Origin: an uncultured Eggerthella sp.
Lineage (GTDB): Bacteria; Actinomycetota; Coriobacteriia; Coriobacteriales; Eggerthellaceae
Assembly: GCA_900542065.1 (NCBI GenBank)
Contig: UQLU01000001.1
Coordinates: 180,276 to 244,275 of the forward strand
DNA: 64,000 nucleotides
Direction of reading: 5' to 3'
Part shown: positions 54,336 through 63,030 of the stretch, in pieces
Layout of the letters: each line of letters starts with the position of its first letter
Position numbering within the stretch: position 1 is the first letter of the stretch
Made by a program: the position numbers and the translations under genes
Notes under the pieces: generated by a model
Database searches by the model: none
Told to the model about the DNA's origin: nothing
Seen by the model: only the letters and a program-made list of their open reading frames with translations

Positions 54336-55257
54336 CGGCAGCTCCCCCTAACAACAAATAAATGAGTGCCATTCGAACACAAACACCCGAAAATACCTGT
54401 TCGACAATGACAGACTTATTACCATCCGCCATATAGCTATCTAATTCAACGCCTCGATTAATAGGACCAGGATGACAAATAATGGCATCGTCCTTCATAA
54501 GATGAGAGCGTTGTTCATTAAGTCCATAGAGCAAGTGATATTCACGCAAACTTGGAAATGGTGCATTTTCAAGACGCTCCATTTGAATACGAAGCATGTA
54601 GACAACATCTAAGCTCGGAAGAACAGAATCAAGATGAGGGGTAACTTCGTCTGCCCCTAATACATCTGGTCTTGCGGGAAGAAGTGTTGCAGGAGCAATG
54701 AGCGTAACATGAGCGCCCATTTTCTTAAGTGCTGGAATCAATGAGCCACAGACACGAGAGTGAGCAATATCGCCAACAATACCAACTTTTAGTCCTTCAA
54801 AATCTCCCTTTTCTTTCCAGATAGTATAAAGATCAAGAAGCGCTTGGGTGGGATGCTGATGTTTTCCATCACCAGCATCGATAACACAAGCATTGGTGTT
54901 TTGAGAAACCATATAAGGAGCACCTGCGCATTTATGGCGAACGATAAACATATCAATTTTCATTGCGTCTAAGGTGCGAACCGTATCAACAAGGCTTTCA
55001 CCTTTAACGGTTGATGATGCGCTACCACCTGCATTTAGTGAATCACAAGAAAGACGCTTTTCTGCTAATTCAAACGAACCGCGTGTTCTGGTAGAAGGCT
55101 CGAAAAATAAGTTACAGACAGTTTTGCCACGAAGAGCAGGGACTTTCTTGATAGGGCGTTCATTGACTTCTTCAAACGTAGCAGCCTGTTTAAGTACTGT
55201 CATGATATCTTCACGTGACAGGTCGTCAATAGAAAGCAAATGCTTATGATTAAACAT
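54319..55257 (-). CDS. pyrB: Aspartate carbamoyltransferase catalytic subunit
   Basis: PyrB joins carbamoyl phosphate and aspartate. The carbamoyl-phosphate motif STRTRGSFE is near 55, and GDGKHQHPTQALLD and VYMLRIQMER are typical. The 312 residues fit a catalytic subunit; no regulatory pyrI is present, as in most Gram-positive bacteria. Confidence 0.98.
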   Translation of the reverse strand: MFNHKHLLSIDDLSREDIMTVLKQAATFEEVNERPIKKVPALRGKTVCNLFFEPSTRTRGSFELAEKRLSCDSLNAGGSASSTVKGESLVDTVRTLDAMKIDMFIVRHKCAGAPYMVSQNTNACVIDAGDGKHQHPTQALLDLYTIWKEKGDFEGLKVGIVGDIAHSRVCGSLIPALKKMGAHVTLIAPATLLPARPDVLGADEVTPHLDSVLPSLDVVYMLRIQMERLENAPFPSLREYHLLYGLNEQRSHLMKDDAIICHPGPINRGVELDSYMADGNKSVIVEQVFSGVCVRMALIYLLLGGAADEIAH

Positions 55258-55259
55258 AC

Positions 55260-55847
55260 TTAGACTCCCTTCACTGGTGCTGATCCAACATGCTGACCAG
55301 GCTGGAGACGTTTAATACGCACGCACGATTCTCCGTCAACTTCTTTGATATACAAACGAACGCTTTCATTAGAAGCAGAAGGAACGTTCTTGCCTACAAA
55401 ATCTGCTCTGATAGGCAATTCTCTATGTCCACGGTCAATTAAAGTAGCAAGCTGTATGCGATCAGGACGTCCAAGGTCCATAAGTGCATCAAGTGCCGCA
55501 CGAATAGTTCGTCCAGTGTAGAGAACATCATCAACAAGAACAATTGTTTTACCGTCTATGGAAAACAGAATGTCAGTACCTTGAACCAAAGGAGAGAGGC
55601 TCATGATGGAATCATCACGATAGAAGCTAATATCGAGAGAACCTACGGGAAGCTTGGTTCCTTCAATATCTTCAATGAGGCGAGCAATACGTTTAGCAAG
55701 TACATCACCTCGCGTTACGATGCCAACAATAGCAAGATTGCTGCATCCTTTGTTTTGTTCGAGAATCTGGTGTGCCATTCTGACAAGAGTTCTATCAATT
55801 TCAGACTCTTCCATGACAACAGATTCTTCAAATTCGTTTTCTTGCAT
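55260..55847 (-). CDS. pyrR: PyrR, pyrimidine operon RNA-binding attenuator/uracil phosphoribosyltransferase
   Basis: PyrR binds pyr leader RNA when UMP is high and promotes termination; it also has uracil phosphoribosyltransferase activity. The PRPP motif is VLVDDVLYTGRTIRAALDAL, and the family segments ISFYRDD and RGHRELPIRADFVGKN are present. The ATG at 55847 has AAAGGAG upstream; earlier in-frame ATGs lack such a site. The final ~20 residues extend beyond Bacillus PyrR. It is the first gene after the attenuator leader. Confidence 0.97.
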   Translation of the reverse strand: MQENEFEESVVMEESEIDRTLVRMAHQILEQNKGCSNLAIVGIVTRGDVLAKRIARLIEDIEGTKLPVGSLDISFYRDDSIMSLSPLVQGTDILFSIDGKTIVLVDDVLYTGRTIRAALDALMDLGRPDRIQLATLIDRGHRELPIRADFVGKNVPSASNESVRLYIKEVDGESCVRIKRLQPGQHVGSAPVKGV

Positions 55848-55980
55848 GCACGCTCCTTTCATAAGTGAAGTGCGTACAGACAAAGCCGCATATCAGAAGA
55901 ACTCCGAACGGACTGACCAAATATTTATGTTTGTGGCAACCACCGCTCATAAATTCTGCTGATATCTCAATCCTGGCAAT

Positions 55981-56006
55981 AAAAAAGCCCCAGGACAGAG
56001 AGGGGC
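55981..56006 (-). terminator. Attenuator terminator of the pyr operon
   Basis: GCCCC and GGGGC pair around a 10-base loop and are followed by six T residues on the minus strand. The strand entering the stem contains CUCUCUGU, complementary to ACAGAGAG in the upstream PyrR-binding loop. Confidence 0.85.
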
Positions 56007-56080
56007 AATCAGTCTGGCTTATTTACTACTACTTGCGTGAAAAAGCATCACATAAGCAACAATAAATAAACAATATGTTT

Positions 56081-56107
56081 GCACCTTATCGGTCTCTCTG
56101 TACCGCC
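56081..56107 (-). promoter_or_regulatory. PyrR-binding loop candidate
   Basis: The RNA CGGU-A-CAGAGA-G-ACCG folds as a 4-bp stem with an A-G closing mismatch and the hexaloop CAGAGA, which fits the CNGNGA loop of known PyrR sites. It is shortly after the likely start point. Confidence 0.6.
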
Positions 56108-56125
56108 ATTAAAGGTTATAAAACG

Positions 56126-56131
56126 ATTATA
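56126..56131 (-). promoter_or_regulatory. Probable -10 of the pyr operon promoter
   Basis: TATAAT on the minus strand lies about 20 bases before the PyrR-binding loop. A TTGACT is 22 bases upstream, too far for a standard -35, so only the -10 is called. Confidence 0.45.
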
Positions 56132-56176
56132 GAACTCGGAGAATACAGGGTCTAGTCAAAGTTCGTAATTGAACGT

Positions 56177-57571
56177 TTACGAAACACACTTGTTAAAAAC
56201 GCAAACATAGTGACTGTCAAATAATGGTCCTGATGATTCCTTAGAGAAAAGATCAGCGCATAGTTGTCGTTTAACTACACGAAATGATGCACCTTCTTCA
56301 CTTTCCAAAAATACATCAATAGCCTGATCATTTTCCTGAGGAGTGACCGTACACGTGGCATAGGTGAGCTGTCCTCCAGCTTTCACTAAACGTGCTGCCT
56401 GTTTAAGCATTTCTCTATCGTTGTGAGCAAAGTCCTCAATATCTTTAGAAGTAATACGCCAACGAATATCTGCATGACGACGAAGTGTTCCCAGACCTGA
56501 ACAAGGAGCATCGATAAATACCGTATCGTACGATTCAGATTCAATATTAGAAAGATCGCATGCAGATTGGCAGTACACCTGACCTTGCTCAATTTTAGCT
56601 TGTTTCAAACGAGCAATACGTTCTTTAGTCCTATGAGCATCAAGATCAAGCGTATCAAGATTCATTTGCTTGCCAAATCGTACTAAAGATACATTTTGCA
56701 TAAGAACCGATTTAGTGCCTCTACCCGCACCAATTTCAAGCATATGGTCAGGAAAAGTAAGTGGCACAGCCATTGCAGCAATGCTTTGTGCTGCCCCATC
56801 GCTAATAATCAACGTACCTTTTTTAAGTAATTCAACAACGAAAGGATGTCCCACATCGCTTCGTTTTGCAAAAACAAAACAAGATAGCCCCTGTTTGTTT
56901 TGCTGAATTCGCGTTATGGGAGCTACTTTAATTCCCTGATTTACAAACGCCTTAAGCGTTTGCGGTCCGTTAGCATGAGCTTGGTTTATCACAAAAAAGA
57001 ACGGAGCGGGGTCATTACAGTTTTGCAAGAAACGGTTTGTCGGATCAATTCCGTAGCTATCTCTCAAGCTTGAAATCAGCCATGAAGGATAGCCGAACGC
57101 TAAGCTTGCAGCTTTTAGTTCAGTTTTGGGATCCCCAAAAGGAAAGGATGGTTTGAGTTCGCATGCGCGTCTAAGAGCAAAATTCGCCACTCCACTTGCT
57201 TTAGGAGCAACAGATCGAACAAGCTCCACACCTTCATTAACTACAACGTGATCTTGCTTACCTAAATAAAACAACTCGGAAAACGATATACGAAGTGCAT
57301 CACGAACATTGCTCTGAATATCATCGGGACTTTTCAGTATCGAATTAATTAATTCATCTAAGCTTCCCCTGTGAGAGACCACTTGGGTTGCCAAAAGCCT
57401 TGCAAATGCGATTTCTGCAGGAGGAAGGTTATAATTTCGAACCAGTTTATTCCAGGCTTGCTCAAGAAATACCTTATGAACGCGAATTTCTGTTAATACA
57501 TCATAGGCAAGTTTTCTTGCAGGAGTAACTTTACTGTTAAAGGTATTATTTGGTTTTCTTACCCTACCCAT
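56177..57571 (-). CDS. rsmB: 16S rRNA m5C967 methyltransferase RsmB
   Basis: RsmB methylates C967 of 16S rRNA. A NusB-like RNA-binding domain (~15-145) precedes a Rossmann methyltransferase with SAM loop MLEIGAGRGTKS, the motif IV cysteine in DAPCSGLGTLRRHADIRW and the catalytic cysteine in TYATCTV. The 464 residues fit. The ATG at 57571 overlaps fmt by 8 bp, giving def-fmt-rsmB as in many Gram-positive bacteria. Confidence 0.96.
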   Translation of the reverse strand: MGRVRKPNNTFNSKVTPARKLAYDVLTEIRVHKVFLEQAWNKLVRNYNLPPAEIAFARLLATQVVSHRGSLDELINSILKSPDDIQSNVRDALRISFSELFYLGKQDHVVVNEGVELVRSVAPKASGVANFALRRACELKPSFPFGDPKTELKAASLAFGYPSWLISSLRDSYGIDPTNRFLQNCNDPAPFFFVINQAHANGPQTLKAFVNQGIKVAPITRIQQNKQGLSCFVFAKRSDVGHPFVVELLKKGTLIISDGAAQSIAAMAVPLTFPDHMLEIGAGRGTKSVLMQNVSLVRFGKQMNLDTLDLDAHRTKERIARLKQAKIEQGQVYCQSACDLSNIESESYDTVFIDAPCSGLGTLRRHADIRWRITSKDIEDFAHNDREMLKQAARLVKAGGQLTYATCTVTPQENDQAIDVFLESEEGASFRVVKRQLCADLFSKESSGPLFDSHYVCVFNKCVS

Positions 57572-58508
57572 TTATGGAACTCCAACAAATACCGCCCTGT
57601 TTAATGCCATGAATACCAGCAGCAAAAGCCTTTGCATCCATATTTTTTTTGCCCGCAGGTTTAACCGTGTGTAATTCCAGTACACCATCTTCAAAACCGA
57701 TATATAAGCGTTTCGCTAGAAATGCAACCTGTCCCATATCAACGGTAACATCAGAATTTGCTAAAGAAGCGGACACAACCGTCAGTTCTTTAGCAGCTAC
57801 TACACAACGGCTCGGGTGATGTTCGCTTGATGCCTGCACGCAGCGCTTAGCTTCTAAACTAGGCATATCAGGAGAAAGATCGAGTTCGCCTTTAGTAAGC
57901 TTTTCAGCATACGTTACGCCATCATTTGGCTGCGGACACCATTCAAGAAGTTCTCCCGATTCAAGCACATCAAGAACCTGAACAAGAGCACTGCCACCCT
58001 GAAGAGCAAGAATATGAGATAGTTCTGTTGCTGGAATATTATCAATATCTACCGTGCACGTTTTTGCCACGGCACCAGTATCTAAGCCTTCTTCCATACG
58101 CATGATTCCAATACCAGTTTGTTCATCACCTGCAAGTATGGCACGCTCAATTGGCGCTGCACCACGCCAGCGCGGTAAAAGAGAGCCATGAACATTAAGG
58201 CAGCCAAAATGCGGCATTTCCAAAATACGCTTTGGGAGAATTGCGCCATAAGCGGCAACGCAAAACACATCTGCATTCAAAGCAGCTAAAGCCTCATAGG
58301 CTTCGTCTGATCTCAAAGAAGAATATTCCAATACCGAAATATCGTGATCAAGTGCACATTGTTTCACAGGGGAACTGATGAGTTTTTTTCCTCGTGAACG
58401 AACCGCATCAGGACGGGTAACTACACCAACTATTTCATGATTTGAATCAATCAAAGCCTCCAGAATAGTTTGAGCAAATTCTGGTGTACCCATAAAAACA
58501 ACGCGCAT
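57564..58508 (-). CDS. fmt: Methionyl-tRNA formyltransferase
   Basis: Fmt formylates initiator Met-tRNA using 10-formyl-THF. The opening MRVVFMGTPEFAQTILEAL and the catalytic region NVHGSLLPRWRGAAPIERA are diagnostic; a C-terminal OB domain follows. The ATG at 58508 is 7 bp after def, whose product later removes the formyl group. Confidence 0.98.
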   Translation of the reverse strand: MRVVFMGTPEFAQTILEALIDSNHEIVGVVTRPDAVRSRGKKLISSPVKQCALDHDISVLEYSSLRSDEAYEALAALNADVFCVAAYGAILPKRILEMPHFGCLNVHGSLLPRWRGAAPIERAILAGDEQTGIGIMRMEEGLDTGAVAKTCTVDIDNIPATELSHILALQGGSALVQVLDVLESGELLEWCPQPNDGVTYAEKLTKGELDLSPDMPSLEAKRCVQASSEHHPSRCVVAAKELTVVSASLANSDVTVDMGQVAFLAKRLYIGFEDGVLELHTVKPAGKKNMDAKAFAAGIHGIKQGGICWSSING

Positions 58509-58514
58509 TGAAAC

Positions 58515-59045
58515 CTATCCTATCTCTCCAGGTTTAGCTCCCTGTTCTATAGCTATATGGTAATCGTGCAAAGCCTTAATACGGTCCATTGGCGAACAAG
58601 ACTCAAACAGAGTTATACCATCTAGATGATCAATTTCATGTTGCAAGCACCTACCAAGTAAGCCACCACTTACAACTTTACATTCATTGCCATCAAGGTC
58701 ATAGTAGCGAACACGTACTTTAGAAGGACGTGAAATTGGAACAGAGATACCAGGTAAAGACAAGCAGCCTTCTTCTTCAGTTACAGCATCGCTGCTTGAC
58801 CATTCAATAACAGGATTTACCAACACATACGGATCGGGTTTACCCTCGTCATCCAAACAATCAATAACAACAAAGCGCTTATTGATACCTACTTGAGGAG
58901 CAGCAAGACCACAACCATTGTTTTCATACATAGTCTTAAGCATTTGCTTACTTAATTTAACTAAAGATCTATCTCCTACCTTGCAGGGTTCACAAACACT
59001 ACGAAGTCCAGGATCAGGAGACAAAACGATATCGAGAGTTTTCAT
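58515..59045 (-). CDS. def: Peptide deformylase
   Basis: Def removes the N-formyl group from nascent proteins using a metal. The three motifs are present: GCGLAAPQVG (near 47), EGCLSLPG (near 93) and QHEIDHLDG (near 137). The ATG at 59045 has GGAAGG upstream, giving 176 residues. It is the first gene of def-fmt-rsmB. Confidence 0.98.
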   Translation of the reverse strand: MKTLDIVLSPDPGLRSVCEPCKVGDRSLVKLSKQMLKTMYENNGCGLAAPQVGINKRFVVIDCLDDEGKPDPYVLVNPVIEWSSSDAVTEEEGCLSLPGISVPISRPSKVRVRYYDLDGNECKVVSGGLLGRCLQHEIDHLDGITLFESCSPMDRIKALHDYHIAIEQGAKPGEIG

Positions 59046-59086
59046 GCATAAACCTTCCAAACATGCTTCATCAATGTTCGAACGTT

Positions 59087-59095
59087 AGTATACCA
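59087..59095 (-). promoter_or_regulatory. Extended -10 promoter of def-fmt-rsmB
   Basis: TGGTATACT on the minus strand fits an extended -10 (TG-N-TATACT) about 45 bp upstream of def. No good -35 is visible. A GTTCGAAC palindrome follows just downstream. Confidence 0.55.
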
Positions 59096-59100
59096 GCGAA

Positions 59101-59127
59101 TAATGATACTTTTTATGTATCATTATC
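59101..59127 (-). repeat. Stem-loop between dnaG and def
   Basis: ATAATGATAC and GTATCATTAT form a perfect 10-bp AT-rich stem with a ~7-base loop. On the minus strand no U-run follows, so it is a weak terminator candidate for dnaG at best. Confidence 0.45.
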
Positions 59128-59146
59128 AAAATGAAAAGAAAGCACG

Positions 59147-60982
59147 TTAATTGGTTTTAACATGGCGAGCACGAAGTTGATTGAGCTCGGACTGTAAAAC
59201 ATAAATCGATTGAAAGACCACTTCTTTTTCTTCCTGAGATGAAGCCGCATCCAGTTGAACACGCATAGCATTAATAGCGCTTTCCATGTCACCTATAGCG
59301 AGCTCGTCCGCCATGAACCGTAAAAGATCATGAGCAGAATTCGAAGAAGGTATTGTTGATGAAGTTAATATTTTTTCTGCATAGGAACACTGCTGCTGCA
59401 CTTTTCTAATAAGATCTGCAGCACCGAGCGAATCATCTTGAGCAACAACTTCAATTAAAGCCAGCGCAAGCTCTCGATGCACTTTATCGTGCCATTCAGT
59501 TTGTCCCAATTCATTAAGAAAATCAGGAATCATCGCAGGATTGTGAGCACAGAGACTTAAGAATTCGCGTTCCGTACGGAGACGGTTTTTCTCTGAAGGC
59601 GTCAAAGAGATGGAACTCTGCTGCCTTTTAGTATCGTATGCCTTAGAGTTCGATTCATAATCTCGAGTTGTAGGAGCCTTAAGAGAATCAAGACGTTCTA
59701 ATAGGTCTTGTTCACGAGCATGAACCCTACTTGCAATGTAAACAGCATAATCCTTTGCTAAAAGCGACGATTTAATTGGAGCTAAAATGCTCAGGGCTTC
59801 GGTTGTAGCTCGGCTTTTCCCTTCTGGAGTTTGTAAGTCATAGCGACCAAGACGTCTATCAATACCAAATCGAATAAGGGGAACTGCGGTATCAAGCAGT
59901 TCAGAAAAGGGTTCTGCACCGTGCTTGGCAATAAAGTCAGCAGGATCAAGATTATCAGGCAAGGTGACCGCCAAAAGATCAACTTTAGAGCTTCCAGCTT
60001 CAGGCGTAACTGACGAATCAATAAACGTAAGCGCTCTATCTGCGGCACGCTGCCCTGCCTCATCGCCGTCGAAAAGATAAATAATCTTAGATTTAGCATG
60101 ATGAGAAAGTATACGAATATGCTGACGCGTAAGCGATGTACCTAAAGTAGCTACTACATTGGTAAAACCAGCACCATGAAGCGCAATAACATCAGTATAC
60201 CCTTCAACTACAATAGCAACGCCCGTACTTGCCATTGTGCTCTTAGCCTTGTCGAGCGCATAGAGCACTTCAGATTTGTGGAAAAGAGGAGTCTCTCCCG
60301 TGTTGAGATACTTCGGTTCACCAGAGCCTATAACACGACCACCAAAAGCAATGGTTTCGCCACGAATATCGCGGATAGGAAACATAACTCGATTAAAAAA
60401 TCGATCCGATGTTCCCTGCGAACCCTTCACCGCAACATTTGCTTCGATCATTTCAGAATCACTAAAACCTAAAGATCGAAGATGGGTTACGAGATGACGT
60501 CTTCCTGGTGCATACCCTAAATTCCAGTCGTTAGGTACCTCTCCCCCCAAATTGCGAGAAGAAAGATACTGACGAGCCTGAGCAGCGCCCTCATCGGATG
60601 ATCGCATTAAAAGCATATGGTAATACGATGCAGATTCGCTACAAATTGCTTTGAGACGAGCTTTTTTGCTTCGAGCTTTGTTTGCCTGCGGAGATTCCTG
60701 CAGCTCTATACCTGCTCTACGGGCTAAAAAACGTATTGCATCAACAAAATCGACACCATCGAGTTTTTGGACATAGGTGATAATATCGCCACCCTCGCCA
60801 CAGCCAAAGCAATGCCATGTTTGCGAGGATGGGTCTACCTTACAGGAAGGAGTTTTCTCCTGATGAAAGGGACAACAGCACCAAAAATCACGACCTCTTT
60901 GGCGCATAACTGAACGTTCGGAAAAAAGCTCGACTATATCATTGGCTTGTCGAACGCGTCGTATGTCTTCATCGCTAAATAT
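59147..60982 (-). CDS. dnaG: DNA primase DnaG, probable AUA start codon
   Basis: DnaG makes RNA primers for replication. The zinc domain has C37-x2-H40 and C58-x2-C61, followed by the RNA polymerase core with the TOPRIM motifs VVEGYTDVIALHG and LFDGDEAGQRA, and a C-terminal helicase-binding region. The first ATG (60907) begins MRQRGRDFW, losing the ~25-residue N-terminal helix found in other primases. The frame upstream encodes exactly such a helix (SDEDIRRVRQANDIVELF and SERSV) back to a TAA at 61000-60998, with no ATG, GTG or TTG. The codon ATA at 60982-60980 lies 7 bases after GAGG and is the best start, giving 611 residues. The gene identity is certain; the start is inference. Confidence 0.93.
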   Translation of the reverse strand: MFSDEDIRRVRQANDIVELFSERSVMRQRGRDFWCCCPFHQEKTPSCKVDPSSQTWHCFGCGEGGDIITYVQKLDGVDFVDAIRFLARRAGIELQESPQANKARSKKARLKAICSESASYYHMLLMRSSDEGAAQARQYLSSRNLGGEVPNDWNLGYAPGRRHLVTHLRSLGFSDSEMIEANVAVKGSQGTSDRFFNRVMFPIRDIRGETIAFGGRVIGSGEPKYLNTGETPLFHKSEVLYALDKAKSTMASTGVAIVVEGYTDVIALHGAGFTNVVATLGTSLTRQHIRILSHHAKSKIIYLFDGDEAGQRAADRALTFIDSSVTPEAGSSKVDLLAVTLPDNLDPADFIAKHGAEPFSELLDTAVPLIRFGIDRRLGRYDLQTPEGKSRATTEALSILAPIKSSLLAKDYAVYIASRVHAREQDLLERLDSLKAPTTRDYESNSKAYDTKRQQSSISLTPSEKNRLRTEREFLSLCAHNPAMIPDFLNELGQTEWHDKVHRELALALIEVVAQDDSLGAADLIRKVQQQCSYAEKILTSSTIPSSNSAHDLLRFMADELAIGDMESAINAMRVQLDAASSQEEKEVVFQSIYVLQSELNQLRARHVKTN

Positions 60983-60986
60983 AGTA

Positions 60987-60994
60987 TCGCCTCT
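60987..60994 (-). promoter_or_regulatory. Ribosome binding site for the proposed AUA start of dnaG
   Basis: AGAGGCGA lies between the in-frame upstream stop and the ATA at 60982-60980, with GAGG 7 bases from the ATA. By contrast the ATG at 60907 is preceded by coding sequence for a conserved helix and no purine-rich site. Confidence 0.55.
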
Positions 60995-61094
60995 ACATTA
61001 GATCGAACTTCTGACACGTACCTATACGTTACTACCTAACTTTACCGCTAAGCCATAAAAGTTATCTTACACGGCTCCAAAATAACTGTGATCG

Positions 61095-62024
61095 TTATAA
61101 CGCTAAACTGTTACGACAATAATCAATATTTCCCATAACCGTTTTAATGAGTTCTTCGGTTGATTCAAATTTGATCATCGGACGTAGATACTCAACGAAT
61201 TCAACCTCGATATACTCACCATAAATATTCTGATCAAAATCCAAAATATGAACTTCGCAGGTAGAATCTGTTTTATCAGCAAATACCGGAGATACGCCCA
61301 TAGAAACAGCCGCACGATAGCGCTTGCCATCAACAATGGCATACGCCGAATATACGCCTTCAGCTAAAACACGACGGTTAGGCTCAATAAATAAGTTAGC
61401 CGTAGAAAAGCCCATATCGGCGCCTTCGCCTCTACCCTGACGAACTTTTTCAATCATAGAAAAACGACGACCCAGAAGTTTTTGAGCTTCATCAAGATCG
61501 TGCTCCATCAATAAAAGACGAATTCGCGTTGCGGTAATAGGTGAGCCTTCAGCACTTTGAAGATTGTGGGCATCAATATGAGTACCAACAGCTGCGCCCC
61601 ACTCAGCCAAATCTGCAACACTTCCTGCTGCTTTAGCACCGAAATGAAAATCGAGACCAACATGCAAGTTAGAGGGAGCAAATCCATTAAACGTTTGAAG
61701 CAAGAAATCCGCTGGAGACAAACTAGCAAATTCTCGCGTAAAAGGAAGCGCAACTACCACATCAACGCCACTTTGCAATAAGGTTTCTAGGCGCCTTTCG
61801 TTACTCATAAGCTTACGAAGACGCTCAGGATGAAAAATCTCATCAGGGTCAATATCAAACGTCAAAGCAATCGATTTCCCGCCATTGTATTGAGCGGTTT
61901 TCTGAGCACACTTCAACAAATACTGATGCCCTAGATGTACGCCATCAAATACGCCAAAAGCGCAGGAAGAATTCTTAAAAAGAGAATGATCGAATGACTC
62001 ATCAGCCTTATACAGTTTTGCCAC
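61095..62024 (-). CDS. ribF: Bifunctional riboflavin kinase/FAD synthetase RibF
   Basis: RibF converts riboflavin to FMN and then FAD. The N-terminal nucleotidyltransferase has GVFDGVHLGHQ near 25, and the C-terminal kinase domain has RRFSMIEKVRQGRGEGADMGFSTANL from ~190. The GTG at 62024 has AGGTG 8 bases upstream; a GTG at 62033 is an alternative. It overlaps the end of truB, the usual truB-ribF order. Confidence 0.96.
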   Translation of the reverse strand: MAKLYKADESFDHSLFKNSSCAFGVFDGVHLGHQYLLKCAQKTAQYNGGKSIALTFDIDPDEIFHPERLRKLMSNERRLETLLQSGVDVVVALPFTREFASLSPADFLLQTFNGFAPSNLHVGLDFHFGAKAAGSVADLAEWGAAVGTHIDAHNLQSAEGSPITATRIRLLLMEHDLDEAQKLLGRRFSMIEKVRQGRGEGADMGFSTANLFIEPNRRVLAEGVYSAYAIVDGKRYRAAVSMGVSPVFADKTDSTCEVHILDFDQNIYGEYIEVEFVEYLRPMIKFESTEELIKTVMGNIDYCRNSLAL

Positions 62025-63030
62025 GTTCAACACCTATCGAAAACACGCATCGAGGTACATATCGATGCTCGGACTCTTGATATTCATACAATGCTTTAAG
62101 GCGATTATTAACTATAACACCTATAATCTCTTGCTGTGTAGGAGGTTTTAGCGAAGCTCTTATGTTAGTCGTACATGTACAAGGCGAATTCAGCACAGGC
62201 AACAGCGGTTCATTTAAAGAAAGGTCAGCTTCTTTAAGCCAAGAACCATGTTCGACTTTCTCTGCAACCTTATCTCGCGCAAACGAGAACCTGACACCAA
62301 GAGCCTGTAGGGGATCTAGTGTTGCTGAATCGGGATCTTCTTCGAGTTGCTCTAGAGTTACGCAATCATCAAGTGCAACCGTGCCAGATCTTAGACGTTC
62401 AAGCGAACTTACATAAGCTGCGGTATGGAGATCTCTACCCATATCACGGGCAATTGAACGCATATACGTACCACTCGATACGCTCATTTCGCAGAACCAC
62501 TCAAATCCTTCTTCGCCATCTTTGCGAATTGATTCCTGCACGCCATCACACGTTGCATCAAAAATTTCGAAAGACCTTGGTGCCAGATCGATAATGGTTC
62601 CCTTTCGAGCCTGTTCATAGGATTTTTTGCCGTTAACTTTAATAGCAGAATATATGGGAGGAACTTGCTCACCGCTTCCTACCATGCTAGAAACATACGT
62701 TTTAGCAAACGATAAATCCCTACAGCTATCAGGTATCGGAAGGGTCTTTAAAATATCACCCTCAGAATCATCGGTGGTAGTTGAGATACCAAACATTACT
62801 CCCATACGATATCGTTTTCCATGACCAACCAAGAATGCATCTAGACGCGTAGCAGGACCTACGCAAACCAAAAGGACCCCTGAAGCAAGAGGATCTAATG
62901 TGCCTGCGTGACCAACGCGTCGCTCATTAAACACACGTCGAACTCGATTGACAACATCATGAGAAGACATACCTACTGGTTTATTAATAGCTAACAGCCG
63001 ACATACACCAGATGATCCACGTTTAGCCAT
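62008..63030 (-). CDS. truB: tRNA pseudouridine-55 synthase TruB
   Basis: TruB makes pseudouridine 55 in the T-loop of tRNA. The N-terminal INKPVGMSSHDVVNRVRR and the catalytic aspartate in GHAGTLDPLASGVL identify it. The 340 residues include a longer C-terminal part than in E. coli. The ATG at 63030 overlaps nrnA by 8 bp. Confidence 0.97.
   Translation of the reverse strand: MAKRGSSGVCRLLAINKPVGMSSHDVVNRVRRVFNERRVGHAGTLDPLASGVLLVCVGPATRLDAFLVGHGKRYRMGVMFGISTTTDDSEGDILKTLPIPDSCRDLSFAKTYVSSMVGSGEQVPPIYSAIKVNGKKSYEQARKGTIIDLAPRSFEIFDATCDGVQESIRKDGEEGFEWFCEMSVSSGTYMRSIARDMGRDLHTAAYVSSLERLRSGTVALDDCVTLEQLEEDPDSATLDPLQALGVRFSFARDKVAEKVEHGSWLKEADLSLNEPLLPVLNSPCTCTTNIRASLKPPTQQEIIGVIVNNRLKALYEYQESEHRYVPRCVFSIGVERGKTV

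Larger units (their letters stand above)
55848..56176 (-). promoter_or_regulatory. Leader region of the pyr operon
   Basis: This gene-free stretch contains, in minus-strand order, a -10-like TATAAT (56131-56126), a PyrR-binding-loop candidate (56107-56081), an intrinsic terminator (56006-55981) and about 130 bases with no clear further element before pyrR. The order matches PyrR-controlled transcription attenuation. Confidence 0.75.

Noticed and set aside
59076..59083. GTTCGAAC palindrome near the def promoter, and GAACGTTC in the dnaG start region
   Set aside because: They contain LexA-like half sites but without the required 4-base spacing, and 8-bp palindromes are expected by chance in 64 kb.
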